Source: Trileptium ribeirensis
Lineage: Eukaryota; Nematoda; Enoplea; Enoplida; Thoracostomopsidae
Direction: 5' to 3'
Assembly: GCA_030248225.1 (NCBI GenBank)
Contig: JASANE010012695.1
Coordinates: forward strand, 1-64,000
DNA length: 64,000 bases
Shown piece by piece: positions 1-12,655 of the stretch. A program made the translations under genes and the position numbers. The notes under the pieces were generated by a model. That model was not told the DNA's origin. It saw only the letters and a program-made list of their open reading frames with translations, and did no database searches. Each line of letters starts with the position of its first letter. Within the stretch, counting starts at the first letter, position 1.

Positions 1-879
1 TATGTTGCTTGGTTGTACTTCGTTCAGTTACATATACTCAGAATAAGAACCAAGATGGTTAATGTCTGAGACTTTGGACGCATCCTAGCTCTATGAATAA
101 TAATGTTTACATATGTTTCTACAACATACTAAAACTGTTATAGTAGCCAGTTTCCTTTAAATGTCTAGATCGTTCCACGAAAAAGTTACCACTTTTAGAA
201 ACTTACTGTTTACAACCAGTATAGGGTAGTAAATTTATTAACATCTCTCAGGCGGTCATAACAAAATAATCCACAAGCCACCACTATCCGCCATTTAAGT
301 GAAGTGGTTCCCTGTCTACATTCAGTGATTTGTTCATTTTACAAAAATAAATATTTTTCCTGGAATAATACACTTCAAATTTTCACAAAATAATCCGACA
401 TCTACTGCAAAATATGCTCAATATGGTAAAAAAATCGCTTTAATTTATGGCGTCAAAGCCAACACGACTTGACTTTTGAAGATTAGTTATTAAAAAGAAT
501 CGACTTAAATTGACTTGCTCGCGGAGATGTAGTTTGAAGTAGGACGATCCCGAACCAGCCTGCCGCGACTGAATTTTGCACCAAAAATTTCGTTTAAGAT
601 CAGGCATATGGTGAGTTGAAGAATATGGTTGCTACTTAAAATTGCACTAGCAAATAGTGGTGTTTACTGTAATACTGTTTGTATAACAGAGTTAAACCAT
701 TGTTTCAGGAGCTTCTTGTAGTGGTTCCGCATAATTAATTCGTAAAATATCACTGGAAGCAGGCTGAAAATTTAACATAGTATATACCTCTGAACATGCA
801 ACTGCGTGTCAGTATATCATCAAATCTAGGTCAAAGATAAGATAAAAAAGGATACAACCCATAGCAATTTCTATCATAC
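1..879. other. Left edge, AGPS intron with one dispersed repeat
   Basis: No exon was recognised here. The remaining C-terminal AGPS exons are expected beyond the left edge. A copy of a dispersed repeat sits at about 430-645. Confidence 0.6.
430..645. repeat. Dispersed repeat, copy 1 (partner 9270-9480)
   Basis: The two copies share, in the same order, AATCGCTTT(A/G), GGYGTCAAA, the CAAYYGRCTTG-like centre, GGTGAGTTGAAG/TTGTGAGCTGCAA and a common end ATA(T/A)G(G/A)TTGCTACTTAA. They are diverged to roughly 70-75% by eye. No coding capacity seen. Confidence 0.6.
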
Positions 880-929
880 TTATGGTTAGCAGCTAGTCGC
901 ATAATTTCTTTTTCTTGGTGATCCACCTC
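880..929 (-). CDS. AGPS: AGPS exon, HEK...AA segment of the substrate-binding domain
   Basis: Fifty nucleotides with acceptor TTACTTTTTCAG and donor GTATGA. The peptide EVDHQEKEIMRLAANHK matches the family's helix after the TLLFEG motif (x-V-x-x-x-E-K-x-[IV]-x-x-[LI]-A-A-x-x-G). The exon ends two bases into a codon. It lies on the right strand and in the right order, about 7 kb beyond the previous recognised exon. The exon(s) bearing the conserved ASIRL-type motif should lie between. The call rests on a short match and good splice sites, so it is moderate. Confidence 0.65.
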
Positions 930-1099
930 CTGAAAAAGTAATTCCTTGACAAAAATAGATTAAAAGTAAAAAACATAAATTAATACAAATTATTAAATAT
1001 GTCTGAATAGTTGTTTAAAAAGGCGGGAAACTAGCTACGTCAAATTTCAAATTATTTAAGCTATTGAATGTGTCTCTAAAAGAATTCCATTTATAGTTT

Positions 1100-1350
1100 T
1101 GTATGGGAAGTGCAAGGACAAATCCTACATTGTATAGATTCCTTGCAAAGGAAAAACAACAAAGTATCCTTCCAGAGTGATTTCATTATCGCTAGCATCA
1201 ATTTTACGGTGTCCAAAATGCTGATGGTGTCCGAGACATCATATTTAATTACAGTGATGGTGTCCTGTAAACCACATAGTTCACGATGTTACGCAGCTAT
1301 ACGTGGATAAAATTCCCACATGCTGGGCAACATATAACGTAAAAGCCGCA
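1100..1350. mobile_element. 3' part of a Harbinger-like MITE relic
   Basis: The right end AACGTAAAAGCCGCA followed by TAA matches the right end of the element ending at 56739 (AACGCAAACGCCGCA then TAA). The preceding 60 bases also match (GTTACGCAG, a GGACAAAA-like word, TCCCACATGCTGGGCAA). The left end is not recognisable. It is non-coding and lies in an AGPS intron. Confidence 0.55.
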
Positions 1351-4300
1351 TAATCATTTAATATACTAGATTTCAATCAAGTGAATGCATATACATGTTA
1401 AATAACTTCATGATGCAATGCGTGACCTCACTTTAGGTGCGTACACCTGTACGGCTGTTTTATCAAGTCAGTTCATAGATAGTATTTAGTTATATGGTCA
1501 ACAAAGCTACGCTTCATTTCGTAAAAACAGTAAAATGTTTGAATAAGCATCCTTGAGTTTGTAGGAAAAATTTAACAAAGGAAATGTAAATCATTTATCA
1601 CTTTTTTGTGAGGATATCAATATATTGCCTACCTCTATCATAAACAGTCGACACACACGGAAATAGTTAGATTAATTCTGCTGTTATATGCCGGAAAAGA
1701 TCTATCATATCGAAAAACGAGCAGCGATAACCGAGCAGATACTGTCAGCTTTTAGGTCGTGTATACTTATACAAGTGTAAGTAATGTTTTTCGCAGCAGT
1801 GGAGCATACACTCACCGCCCTCGTATTATATACCGCTGTGATCTTCACGCCGACTTAGCAATGTGATCTATCAACATCTAATAATAAATTTCATAATTAA
1901 AATAAACTTTGAAAATTAAAAAATAAATGTGTCACCAAAAATTTTAATATGTACACAAGTATATGCCAACGTCAGAATTTGTTTTGTATTGGAACAAGAA
2001 AGCTGTATTATGTACATATAGCGCTGATTACGTACGTTAAATTGCAATCATATGTTCGAACGATAGTCGTGCAATCAGCGATCAAAATACTGGAGTTTGA
2101 CCTTTATTCTGCAATGGCAAGATCCAGATGACTGAACCAAAATTTGGGCTCAATTTGAATTATTAATATTTTGGTTTTGAATTTCTTATTCTTTATATTT
2201 AAAAATGATTTTTATGTGATAGGAATATTATATAAATTGTGCGTGAGGTGTTACTATACACCGTCAAAAATTTAAATCAAATCTATTCTCCTTATTACAA
2301 AGTTTGATGGTATCAAAACAATTTGGATTTTAATCTTGGTCTGAAAGTTGGTTAACTAATTAATTCCTGCTCCCTGACTGATACAATTAAATAGCCCCAA
2401 ATAGGTATTAAGCTTTAATCGTATCAGAAACAAAATATTTCTATCTACCAAACCATTGCGCAATATAAAAAGCAGGAATAATGATACTGTGTTTAATATC
2501 GAAATAGTAATGTTTGACCGCGCGAACTGTTCAAGCTGCCATGAACTATTTGGGTTCGGAAGGTGACCTCATCTGCAGGACCATTCTTGGTTTATCAATT
2601 GTGTATATTAAATAGTATTAGTATTTGTGGTAGTTGTCTGAAAATTTCTATAGTTCTCATATTTTGAAGTACTTTATACAACGTTGAGATTATACGTCCA
2701 TTATATATGTATATATATATAACCAATGTTTCATGATTTGATAAACTAATCTGTATATCTTCAAATTTTCGAAAGACTGGCAGAGATAAGACGAATTGTT
2801 GCTACTACTATTGTGTTAACACATTGATTGTAAGCAGTCAAAAATAAGCAAACTATTAAATAGAGACTTCGAAAAATATTTCTGGAGACGCTTTTAGCTG
2901 GTTTGCCTAATTTATACAGGAAAATCAAGATATTAATTATTCTGAATTCTGTTGGATACCAATTTAAAGTAACACTAAATACTAATATGTGCTGTGGGTA
3001 CAAATATACGGTGCAAAATGTAAACAAAAACAAATATTAACAATTCTCAACAGAACCAAACAACATTGAGTACCAGGATCAGGCCATTGCCTCAAAGATG
3101 GACAAATGTGTTTAAAATTTACAAAAACAAACAATACGATTGTGTTATGATATATATGTATTAAGTATTCGTTCTTTCCTGTAAAGTTTAGCGCAAAATT
3201 GTTATCTAAAAGCTTAATAAAATACCAATGTAACTAAAAGTAGTTTGCATAAAGCAAACATATATGAATATAAAAGTGTTACACATAAGATTAAACAATT
3301 TGTGTGTTTTAAACTCCAGTTTTTATCAGGATTTTATGTAACCGTTTTTGGACCCACATAAGAAAACGTTTTTGTTACTACAGATAGATTGGTTTCAAAT
3401 ATTCAATCTCAAAATTAGATTTCTCATTTTTGTTATATCTAAAACCTCTCTTCTATTATGTCAAACAGAATACGAATTAATAAGGTAAAATTCACAAACA
3501 TAATTAATATTATGTCAAACAGAATACGAATTAATAAGGTAAAATTCACAAACTATAACAATATATTTGGAAGCAAAATAGTATTAAAATTGGGCTGCAT
3601 TTCTATTTTTGTAGGTAATTTCGCGCTGTTTTCAAAATTTTGGTCAGCGCTGTTATCTGGGTTTTCGAAAAAGATATATCCTTTCGAAAATTATCACGAA
3701 AAATCCTATCGCGAAAAATATTGAAAATTGCATTTTTAGTCAATGCAAGTACATAGTTTGTTTCTACGCAGCACGTGCTTTTATAAACTGCTACCGTTGT
3801 TTAGGTTGCAGCTGGGAAAACAAATAGTAATCCCGTACTTACGAAAAAACCAAATTCGTAGAAAAATGAAATATTAAATATTGTTCACTGATTTGCTAAG
3901 TTGTCTGTCATATTACTAATAAATCTTTGTCCCCGATGATACAGGTAAAACCAACTGCCGCTACTCAAAATTTATAGCTATTATATTTTATACGATAGTA
4001 TAAAAATGATACCTGTTGGGAACCCTCGAATACTAGTGTAGCTGCGACGGCTTGCTTTAAATTATATCTCAGCGCATGACTTAGGAAAAACAGCGCTATC
4101 CGATTTCGAATCCTGGTGTAGTATCCTCGGAAAGGCTTTATATCGATTCCTAAATAGAAATAGTACTAAAGAGTATTATATAAATGTTTTCGAAAACTGC
4201 TATTGCGCTAAATTCTGCAGTATTATATAACAATATATGTGTCACTCGTTTTAAAACTAATTTTTGTAAAAGTTTCATGCGCATATTAGATTTATATAAC

Positions 4301-4400
4301 AATGCTGACGCTGGGTACTTCACTATCTTAAGGTCTGATGTCATAAGAACTGCAATTCTATACTAGGTCCTCGAACAATGTTGGTGCGTTGAAGGTCATA
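1351..4400. other. AGPS intron, AT-rich, nothing coding recognised
   Basis: Apart from a 54-bp tandem duplication at 3457-3560 the stretch shows only AT-rich single-copy-looking DNA with many stops on both strands. Confidence 0.5.
3457..3560. repeat. 54-bp exact tandem duplication
   Basis: The string beginning ATTATGTCAAACAGAATACG and running through AATTAATAAGGTAAAATTCACAAAC occurs twice 54 bases apart without a visible mismatch, so it is recent. The period is a multiple of three, which keeps an ORF open, but there is no other sign of coding. Confidence 0.8.
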
Positions 4401-4920
4401 CATGATAATAGCCATGCAAGTTGATATGTATATTGCATGCTCGTTGGTGATAAAATAAATACACAGTTGGCCAGATAATGTTACCGCTTAATACCAGCTC
4501 CTCCAGGGAAGTATCCTGATCCCGCCTTAACACTTTCTCCCGCACAGAAGACATGCGAAATATTGGGGCAAACACAGCAAAAACCGGAGGAAATGAGTAA
4601 AAAAAGCGGCTGAAATTAACAAAATTTCGAAGGAGATTGTCAAAATTCGGAGAAAAATTAGCAAAATTGAGAAAAATTGGCAAAAATTAAAAATATTTTG
4701 ATTTCCAAAAAAATTTCGGTACTTGACCTGTCCTTTCTACCTCCTCCCGCCGACCGGCTAATCCCTCTGGGAACAACTTCTTCCCCCGGGGCACACAGTA
4801 TCTCCCTGGGAATTCGCAGCTGAGCCATGTATGGTATGAATCACATCTGGGCAAAACGAACGGACACAAGAATTGAATGTATTTTAGACCTATATGACAA
4901 AGCGGTACCATCGATTTTAT
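4400..4920. repeat. Dispersed repeat family A (GGCAAAATT-rich, GC-rich flank)
   Basis: One of six copies of a family with two halves: an AT-rich half made of variants of GGAAAAATTGGCAAAATT, and a GC-rich half with CCTCCCGCCGACCGGCTAATCC and ACACCT/GGCACAC words. Other copies are near 6340-6610, 17250-17490, 44410-44650, 54880-55235 and 59690-59790. No protein is recognisable. Probably a non-autonomous element or an LTR fragment. Confidence 0.65.
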
Positions 4921-5263
4921 TATTTCAAATAGTTATGTCAAATTAATAAAAACAAGTCTACTAATTCCATTGGTATCTAAGCTGTAATATATAGTATCTC
5001 TTGTTTAATATCCATTAAATTTGCTGTTTCAAAAATTTAAACTAATTATAGTTTGTCAAACTTTAGAGTCCATTATGAGTTGATATAGTGCAAAACGCTT
5101 TAGCGAGTGTATGTTGTTCATAGCATCAATCTTTGTAAAACTAGTACATATACAACCAATGAAATGGTTTGCAACGTTCATAGATAAATCTATGTAGTTG
5201 AAAAGATCCACAGAATCACATCGGGTTCACCAACTGAAAAGATCCACGAGCGATCATTCATTA

Positions 5264-5333
5264 GACCAGCCGGGATTCGAAGCCGGATATCTAGCTTGCA
5301 AAACTAGCGCGCTACCATTACACCACAGGTCCC
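5264..5333 (-). repeat. tRNA-Ala(UGC)-like sequence, probable SINE head
   Basis: Read on the minus strand this has an A box TGGTGTAATGGTAGCGC, an anticodon arm CTAGT/TTTGCAA/GCTAG with TGC in the loop, and a B box CTTCGAATCC. The acceptor stem pairs poorly (GACC with GGTC only) and the innermost T-stem pair is mismatched. I therefore read it as a tRNA-derived SINE or pseudogene rather than a working tRNA, although its internal promoter boxes are intact. Confidence 0.6.
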
Positions 5334-6339
5334 GATCACAGCGTGTTCAGCTACGCTATATATGCTAGCGTAGTGAGATGCTACATAGTCACTGCACGCC
5401 GTGGCAAAATTTTGAAAAAAACTGCTAAAAATTTGTGTCACTTTTAGAAAACTTTGTCCACATATTCGTTTGATTACAATACTGTAAAACCATCTTTCTT
5501 GGCTGCTTACACTATGTAATTTCCTAAATACTTGCTGCAGCATGTATAACTTAGAATAATTTATCCAATTTTGCTAATTTATTTCTAATAAATGTGATTG
5601 AGGTTCTGAGTGCATGAGAGAGTACTTTGTCGGAGTTACATTCGTTTATGAACAGGATGAAATCAAGTATCATTTAAAGGCTGAACAAATCCAAATCCGA
5701 TTTTGTGTGTCAACTGTACAAAAGCATACGTAATGTAAAATCTGCAATTTTTAATATCGTGCGTTACCTAGAGACATTTCTGGACTTCTTTTTATTGTAA
5801 CCTGCGTCAAAGTTTATTTAGAATTACATTAAAAATTTAAATGAATTTTAGCTCTATTCTAAAATGTCACACGTATAGTTTCCAGTGAATACACACATTT
5901 CACTAGTTCAGGTTTCCCTTTTGTCGCACGGGAGAAATATAGCACTAACCAACTTGGAATTGGGAATTGTCAAGTAATCGAACAGATGCAGGATAGCTGT
6001 CCTGAAACACAATTTTTGCTTATATATAACATACCAAGTGTCATATACGACACATTAAAACCGCAATATATATAACAACTTGAACTATTATCATACATTA
6101 GTGCTTCCACGAATTCTGCTAATCCAGCTGCAATAGCTGCCGGAAAATTCAAAGGCTAGCATAAATAACAAGTAACAAAATCTAAAGATTTTGTGAAATG
6201 GTGAAATTTTGATTAAATTCGTCATTACAGAAATGGTCACCGCATCCCTTATTTGATACAATTTACTATGCCTAATCGATACGTTACCCATGTTGAATCA
6301 CACCTTAGAATAACGGAAAGGCAAATCATACGCCACACT

Positions 6340-6610
6340 GACAATTATTCCACTTCCCTCGTGCGGCGAAAATTTTGAAGGGAGCAGCAAAAACGGAGGA
6401 TAATTAGCATAATTTGGCATAAATTATGTACCAAAATGAATAAAAACTATTGATAATTTGCAAATACTATGGAAAAAATTAGCAAATTGAGGAAATTATA
6501 AGTTCCTAAAAATTTAAAAAATTTACCCTTAACTTTACCCTCCCCGTGCACACCTCCTACGGCCGAGACCACCTAGCCCCCCTGTGCCGACGGTCTTTTA
6601 GCATCTATGA
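6340..6610. repeat. Dispersed repeat family A, second copy
   Basis: Contains GGAAAAAATTAGCAAATTGAGG-type units followed by CTTTACCCTCCCCGTGCACACCTCC and CTAGCCCCCCTGTGCCGACGG, in the same order as the copy at 54880-55235. Non-coding. Confidence 0.6.
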
Positions 6611-7071
6611 AACCAAGATTCAGAAGTGTGAATTAGCAAACAGATAATAATCAGAATGGGGCCCAAAGTTTCTAGATATCCATCGTAGTTTAGGATTTTA
6701 GTTAACTGTACTGTGTTAAGAAGCCGCTTAAAAATATTTATGTATAAAGTGACTGACCAACACAATTTGTCAAAGCTCAAATCAAATACTAGCCAGCTAT
6801 GAAACTAGTTATGAAACGGTGCATGTTTTCTGCAATAGTGTAATTTTTCTATTTTTATGCAACAATTTTCATGTGGCTATGACAATTGACTTAAATAGAC
6901 TGTAACCGTGTTTGCAATTAGAAAAGTCCGCCAATGAAAGACAGCGTATAGAATCGAAATAGTTTATTTTATGTGCTGGTTCCAAGCTTTTCACTCATGA
7001 CACTACCTAAGTTATCCATCGATTAACACTATATATATTCCAGCAGTATAATGGGAATTTCTTATTTTCAG

Positions 7072-7232
7072 GCAAAAATGAAGGATATCACATCCGGACA
7101 GGACCTTCTTTCGTTAATTCCGCTGTTTTTACTAGCTTTAAACCTTTAAACTGGAAGACAAATACATTAATTTACAAAGATGTTTTCGACAGCATAATTC
7201 CCTACGCGAAAACGCTAATAACGCTTAAATAA
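7072..7232 (+). CDS. Possible terminal exon of an unknown plus-strand gene
   Basis: A strong acceptor (TTTCTTATTTTCAG) is followed by 52 open codons ending in TAA, and that stop overlaps an AATAAA signal (7228-7233). The peptide has an uncommonly protein-like composition: it includes the stretch SAVFTSFKPLNWKTNTLIYK and ends SIIPYAKTLITLK. I do not recognise a family. It lies inside an AGPS intron on the opposite strand and no upstream partner exon was found, so it could be a nested gene, a processed remnant or chance. Confidence 0.25.
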
Positions 7233-7983
7233 AGTTCATGTCATACATAGTGCACAGATATCTGTTAATCTATTATTGCATTTTTCCTTTCATTTGCCTG
7301 GTGTGAGTTATTGCAACAAATATCCGTGAAAAAAAATTGCCAGATCTTACGATCGTTTCCTGACAAATGGAACTACAATAAAACTTTGCGAATTATATAT
7401 TTACATATGCTAATTGACCGAACAAACGATATAATTCATTTTCCTAATGTTTATTTATTGAAAATCGAAGTCTTTATTTCCTATTTTTCACATTTTTGTG
7501 GTCCAACTTAATACTTGTTGCAGTATTTGTTACAATCCACGTAAGCTTCCCAGGCTTTCTTATAACATAAGAGGGCATATTCATACCTTAAATTGATTTA
7601 ATATTTCATAAACTACAGGAATCAAACCTACGTTTTTGAATTACTGGATGGCCTAATCATGTGTTATCCCAACGATAATAATGAAAATTGTAAATTAACC
7701 ATTCAAACGAGTACATAAACATGCAACAAATCTATATACAAACTGTTCAGAATGCGTGAAGTGCGGTGTATGTGTACACTTCCGCATTTTTTAATATCTC
7801 GAAGGATATAGCATAATTTGAGCACGTGATTTTAGCTTAGTATCAAGTATATTGTTTTAATCTAAATCTCAATATAGCTAACTAGAAACATATTTATAAA
7901 AATGAACCACAAAGAAAGAAAGAATATAAGTGACAGAAACTAAACCACATAAATTCCTAAGAACATTACATTAACAGTTTTAC

Positions 7984-8150
7984 CATTTCTGAAACTTTTT
8001 TCATGAAACGCACACCGTTTTCAAAGCTAGGAAATATAATTGAATCGTATCGTTGAACTTGAGGTAATATTCGGACTTTGAGTGTAGCTTCAGTGATGAT
8101 ACCGAAAATACCTTCTGAACCCAGAGCTAACTCGGTCAAATTAAACCCAA
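7984..8150 (-). CDS. AGPS: AGPS exon with GSEG...GIITEATLKVR
   Basis: One hundred and sixty-seven nucleotides. The peptide contains LTELALGSEGIFGIITEATL, then KVR and the stretch VQRYDSIIFPSFENGVRFMK. GSEG-x-x-G-[IV]-I-T-E is the common FAD-oxidase motif, and the following P-x-F-x-x-G-V segment is typical of AGPS rather than of D-lactate dehydrogenases. The donor is GTAAAA after 7984. The acceptor at TAAGGTAG (exon start 8150) needs one base from the previous exon to make Val. A start at 8154 (after TTTTTAAG) is the alternative. The exon joining this to 13332 was not found. Confidence 0.85.
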
Positions 8151-9269
8151 CTACCTTAAAAACAATATTCAATATATTAACAAGCAGCACATTGTATGTG
8201 AACGTTGTTGACAGTATAAGTAAAATCAGTCTCATTTTAGAATTATTTAAAGTATAAAATTATTACTTTAAGGTTTAAGTCAATGTGCTATGTAATAGCT
8301 TTCCCCAGGCGGTCATCATCATATTAGACATCTCCTGGTTTTACAGATTTCATAAAATATAACATTAAGTCTTAAAACAATATTAAATATAGCAAAAACA
8401 GATATCGTACACGCCGCGTGTAACTATTTGATGAAATGGCATTTATTTCAGAAGATATTTCTTGAGACAACATATTTTCAAACGAACTAACACAGTAGTG
8501 GCAACCAGATGACATAATTGGTGCTCCGTTGCTACATCAGCTGCGTCATAGAACTTCGTTTTATTTCATCAATTCAGCTTAATTGGAATGAGTTGTATGC
8601 CTTAAAGTTATTTATGCCTAATAAAGTACAGTCAGAATATGAGTGAGATTTTTCAAAAAAATATGTCACAGGAACTACCAGGCATGAAAATAATCTAGCT
8701 ACGCTAAAAACTCTTTACGTGGTTTCGTAACATATATACTTTTACTGGAAAAACCAAATAATATAGCTAGCTTAAGTACTGAAGAAACAGATTATTCGGA
8801 GAAATCTGAACGAAACTGGGAACGAGTGACATCAGTCACAGAAATCTGATACATCCATCAGTTTACGACAAGCAGCTAAATTTATACGCTTTTGTACGCT
8901 TTGCAGGTATATGATGGATATTTGTAGAAGCAAAAACAGCATCCAAACTGATAATTCCATTTACGAAGCCAAACCTGCGTCTAACCATAGTGGTTTCACC
9001 TTTTAAATAATGCTCGATTTCCGTTTCGATCTGCAGCGAGGAATTGTTTGTTAGAAGCAAATCCTCATTATTCAATTATTCGATTTCCTTTATTAATTTA
9101 TCATCAAATAATTCCAACTCCAGTTTCTTAAACATTGCTCGTGTTCTATACAGAGTAGTTCCTTAAATATCACACGTTCTTTAATTATTACACTAAGATT
9201 TATATACATCCCGTCATTTAATGCTGGAGTAATGCAAGGTATGTCAATAAAAATGGATAATATTTAAAA

Positions 9270-9480
9270 TCGCTTTGGTTTGGGGTGTCAAATCCAATCG
9301 GCGTTGTCTATTTTCGATTTAAAGAGAGTCCATGTAAATCAACTTGTTTAGGGAAGGGTCTTTTGAATGGGAGAAACCACAACGATTTTGGCTTTAACTA
9401 ATTCGATGCCAAAATGTTGTTTCTAATGGAGCTTATTGTGAGCTGCAAAATAAGATTGCTACTTAACATTTGAAACGCGA
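9270..9480. repeat. Dispersed repeat, copy 2 (partner 430-645)
   Basis: Same element as at 430-645 in the same orientation, ending in AAGATTGCTACTTAACATTTG against GAATATGGTTGCTACTTAAAATTG there. No coding capacity seen. Confidence 0.6.
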
Positions 9481-9639
9481 ACAACATTAACTCAGTTGTG
9501 CCAGTGATATTATAGTAAAAGTAACCAATCGCTAGCTAAGTGGTAAGTAGTAGTAACCATATTATGCAACTCATCCTAAGCACTCACATTTAGCTTACTT
9601 CTGTGCCAGATTCTATAGTTCCTTTTACTGTAGCCATTT

Positions 9640-9950
9640 TAATACTGACAAGCTGAAATAAAAAAAATTCTTTTGAAACAATAAATACCGCTGTGATCCT
9701 TAACGAATATTTCACGTTATTATACCATGTTAATGGAAAATGCTTTTCAATGAAATTCAGTAAACTTTAATACACATTAGTTTATCTTTGACATCTTGAA
9801 ATAAAAAATTCTTTTGAAACAACAAAAAACCGCTGTGATTCTTAACGAATGATGCACGTTTATCATGTGATTGGAGAAGGCTTCCCAACGAAATTCAGCA
9901 GACTTTAATACACAATATATTATTTTTGACACTGTTCAGTAAAACAGCCT
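9640..9950. repeat. Two diverged tandem copies of about 135 bp
   Basis: Each copy runs from a TGAAATAAAAAA-TTCTTTTGAAACAA start through ACCGCTGTGAT-CTTAACGAAT to GAAATTCAG-A-ACTTTAATACACA and TTTGACA. Similarity is about 80% by eye. A shorter ACCGCTGTGATCTTCACG piece at 1830-1850 belongs to the same family. Confidence 0.7.
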
Positions 9951-10915
9951 CCCTTAATGAGCTGCAGTGTTACGATGAAAAATGATTAGTTGTGTCGATA
10001 AGAAGCAGATAAGAGCATGCGCTCTGACTGTGTTTAGAATAAAAGGCGATAATATTATTCATATTCTATGAAAATAACATCATGGCGAAAATTTCTGGTT
10101 GCAAAAGTTCAAATAACGTATAAAATAAACGAGAGACAGAATGACCAAGATGACAAATTTGATTAATTATTATTTTTGATTCAAATCTTTGTTAAATCCA
10201 TTGCATACTTCTAAAAACACGGCTCTACAGTATAATTAAATCATGTTAGCAAAGGATATAATCAAATAGGCTGGTCAGGGCTACGATGTGACGAATCTTT
10301 TTGCTACAAAGCAAATATTCACAGGTTTTATGGTTAACTGATCACAATAACATTGACTTCGGCATATGTTTTAGCTATGTCTTCATTATATAGCATTCTC
10401 GGAGAAATAGTTCTACTAACAGCACATGGTGACCGGTATAGACCTAACCATCGTTCAACCATCATATAATAGCTAGGATCTATGCTATTATAATTTTTAA
10501 TAAGCAAACAAGCAATGCCATAGAGTGTGCAACAATGACTACGACCAACAACAACTGCGTAACGATGTCGTGATGTTCAGTAAGTACACATACATCTCTG
10601 TGTATGCAGGATTATCTTTTGGATTTAGGTATTGTTACAAAGTTGTATGATGTAATTTTAAAGGTCAATTTAATTCGATCGACTTAAGTAAAAAACAGAG
10701 TCGGTGTTGGTGTCAAACTCTTATGGGACATTGACTCAATGCTGATCATCTGCCGGTGCATTATACCAAAAATCATGTGCCCTTGCAAAACATGGCAACA
10801 ATATTTTACCAAAATTTGTACTACCGTTAACATACAAATTCACCACAAGTTATAACATAAAAATATCGCAAGAAGTATATAGACAACAGATAGCAAGCAT
10901 TTGATAGTGTTTAGA

Positions 10916-12173
10916 TATCTAGATTAGAAAAGTAATAAATTGGCAACTGGTTTTCAATATATGAGCGTGGGACACTGAAACTGGTAAATTTAAAATACAG
11001 GACGCCTGCCGTGTTTTCTACATACGTAATGTAATCTTTAATGATCTAGATTAGAAAAATAATAAATTGGCAACTGGTTTTCAATATATGAGCGTGGGAC
11101 ACTGAAACTGATAAATTTAAAATACAGGACGCCTGCTGTGTTTTCTACATACGTAATGTAATCTTTAATGATCTAGATTAGAAAAGTAATAAATTGGCAA
11201 CTGGTTTTCAATATATGAGCGTGGGACACTGAAACTGGTAAATTTAAAATACAGGACGCCTGCCGTGTTTTCTACATACGTAATGTAATCTTTAATGATC
11301 TAGATTAGAAAAGTAATAAATTGGCAACTGGTTTTCAATATATGAGCGTGGGACACTGAAACTGGTAAATTTAAAATACAGGACGCCTGCCGTGTTTTCT
11401 ACATACGTAATGTAATCTTTAATGATCTAGATTAGAAAAGTAATAAATTGGCAACTGGTTTTCAATATATGAGCGTGGGACACTGAAACTGGTAAATTTA
11501 AAATACAGGACGGCTGCCGTGTTTTCTACATACGTAATGTAATCTTTAATGATCTAGATTAGAAAAGTAATAAATTGGTAACTGGTTTTCAATATATGAG
11601 CGTGGGACACTGAAACTGGTAAATTTAAAATACAGGACGCCTGCCGTGTTTTCTACATACGTAATGTAATCTTTAATGATCTAGATTAGAAAAGTAATAA
11701 ATTGGCAACTGGTTTCAATATATGAGCGTGGGACACTGAAACTGGTAAATTTAAAATACAGGACGCCTGCCATGTTTTCTACATACGTAATGTAATCTTT
11801 AATGATCTAGATTAGAAAAGTAATAAATTGGCAGCTGGTTTTCAATATATGAGCGTGGGACACTGAAACTGGTAAATTTAAAATACAGGACGCCTGCCGT
11901 GTTTTCTACATACGTAATGTAATCTTTAATGATCTAGATTAGAAAAGTAATAAATTGGCAACTGGTTTTCAATATATGAGCGTGGGACACTGAAACTGGT
12001 AAATTTAAAATACAGGACGCCTGCCGTGTTTTCTACATACGTAATGTAATCTTTAATGATCTAGATTAGAAAAGTAATAAATTGGCAACTGGTTTTCAAT
12101 ATATGAGCGTGGGATACTGAAACTGGTAAATTTGAAATACAGGACCCCTGCCGTGTTTTCTACATACGTATAC
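10916..12173. repeat. 127-bp satellite array, 10 copies
   Basis: Units start with GATCTAGATTAGAAAAGTAA at about 10916, 11043, 11170, 11297, 11424, 11551, 11678, 11804, 11931 and 12058. Copies differ by only a few substitutions, and one has a single-base deletion, so the array is young or homogenised. The sequence is non-coding and sits in an AGPS intron. The first unit starts with a variant (GATATCTAG) and the last one degrades after CATACGTA. Confidence 0.95.
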
Positions 12174-12439
12174 ATTAATGGTGCGTTCAAAATTTCAAAC
12201 TTTTTGTTCAAAATTCGAGCTCAAAATTTTATAAAATTTTAATCAAAATGTGACTCTAATTTGTAACTGAAAAATATAGTGAAATGCGATGTTTCACAAT
12301 TTGAGTTTAAAATTTGAGCAGCTAAATTTTTTAAACAACGCACTTTCATCGATGATTGACTAAAAGAGTACTCTGAAAAGTTTGAAGTCATTAAAATTCA
12401 CCAAAAAAAGCAGACACAATGTTTTCAAACTTTAATCGA

Positions 12440-12655
12440 AATTTGATTTAAAACTGATCGCGGCTAAAAATCAAACGCGTCTAAAACGCGTCTAAAATCA
12501 AACTCGTCTTAAGGGCATCTAAAACGAGTCAAAAATCAAAAGCGTCTGGAATGGACGCGTCAAAATTCAAAGGCGTCTAAAATGAAAACGTATAATAATC
12601 AATTGCGTCTTAAATTACCGCGTCTAAAAATCAACGAGTCTAAAAATGAACACGG
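12440..12655. repeat. Degenerate short repeat of GCGTCTAAAATCAAA
   Basis: About ten imperfect copies of (G)CGTCTAAAA(T/A)(C/G)AAA with spacers of variable length. No open frame of interest. Confidence 0.7.

Larger units (their letters stand above)
8151..10915. other. AGPS intron, mostly featureless
   Basis: The short AGPS exon expected between 13332 and 8150 was not recognised here. Two repeats are present (9270-9480 and 9640-9950). The rest is AT-rich with frequent stops. Confidence 0.5.

Noticed and set aside
5264..5333. Functional tRNA-Ala gene
   Set aside because: Acceptor stem pairing is poor and the T stem has a mismatch, so it is treated as SINE-like.
7510..7600. Minus-strand frame with several Cys, considered as a CHCH-type protein end
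   Set aside because: Cysteine spacing does not fit CX9C, and the apparent acceptor is itself followed by a donor-like GTATGA.
8863..9075. 70-codon minus-strand frame in the AGPS intron
   Set aside because: The composition is protein-like but it matches no part of AGPS, and no clear splice acceptor or donor pair fits its frame.
10916..12173. Direct repeats considered as a CRISPR array
   Set aside because: The units are continuous 127-bp satellite monomers without unique spacers, in an animal genome.
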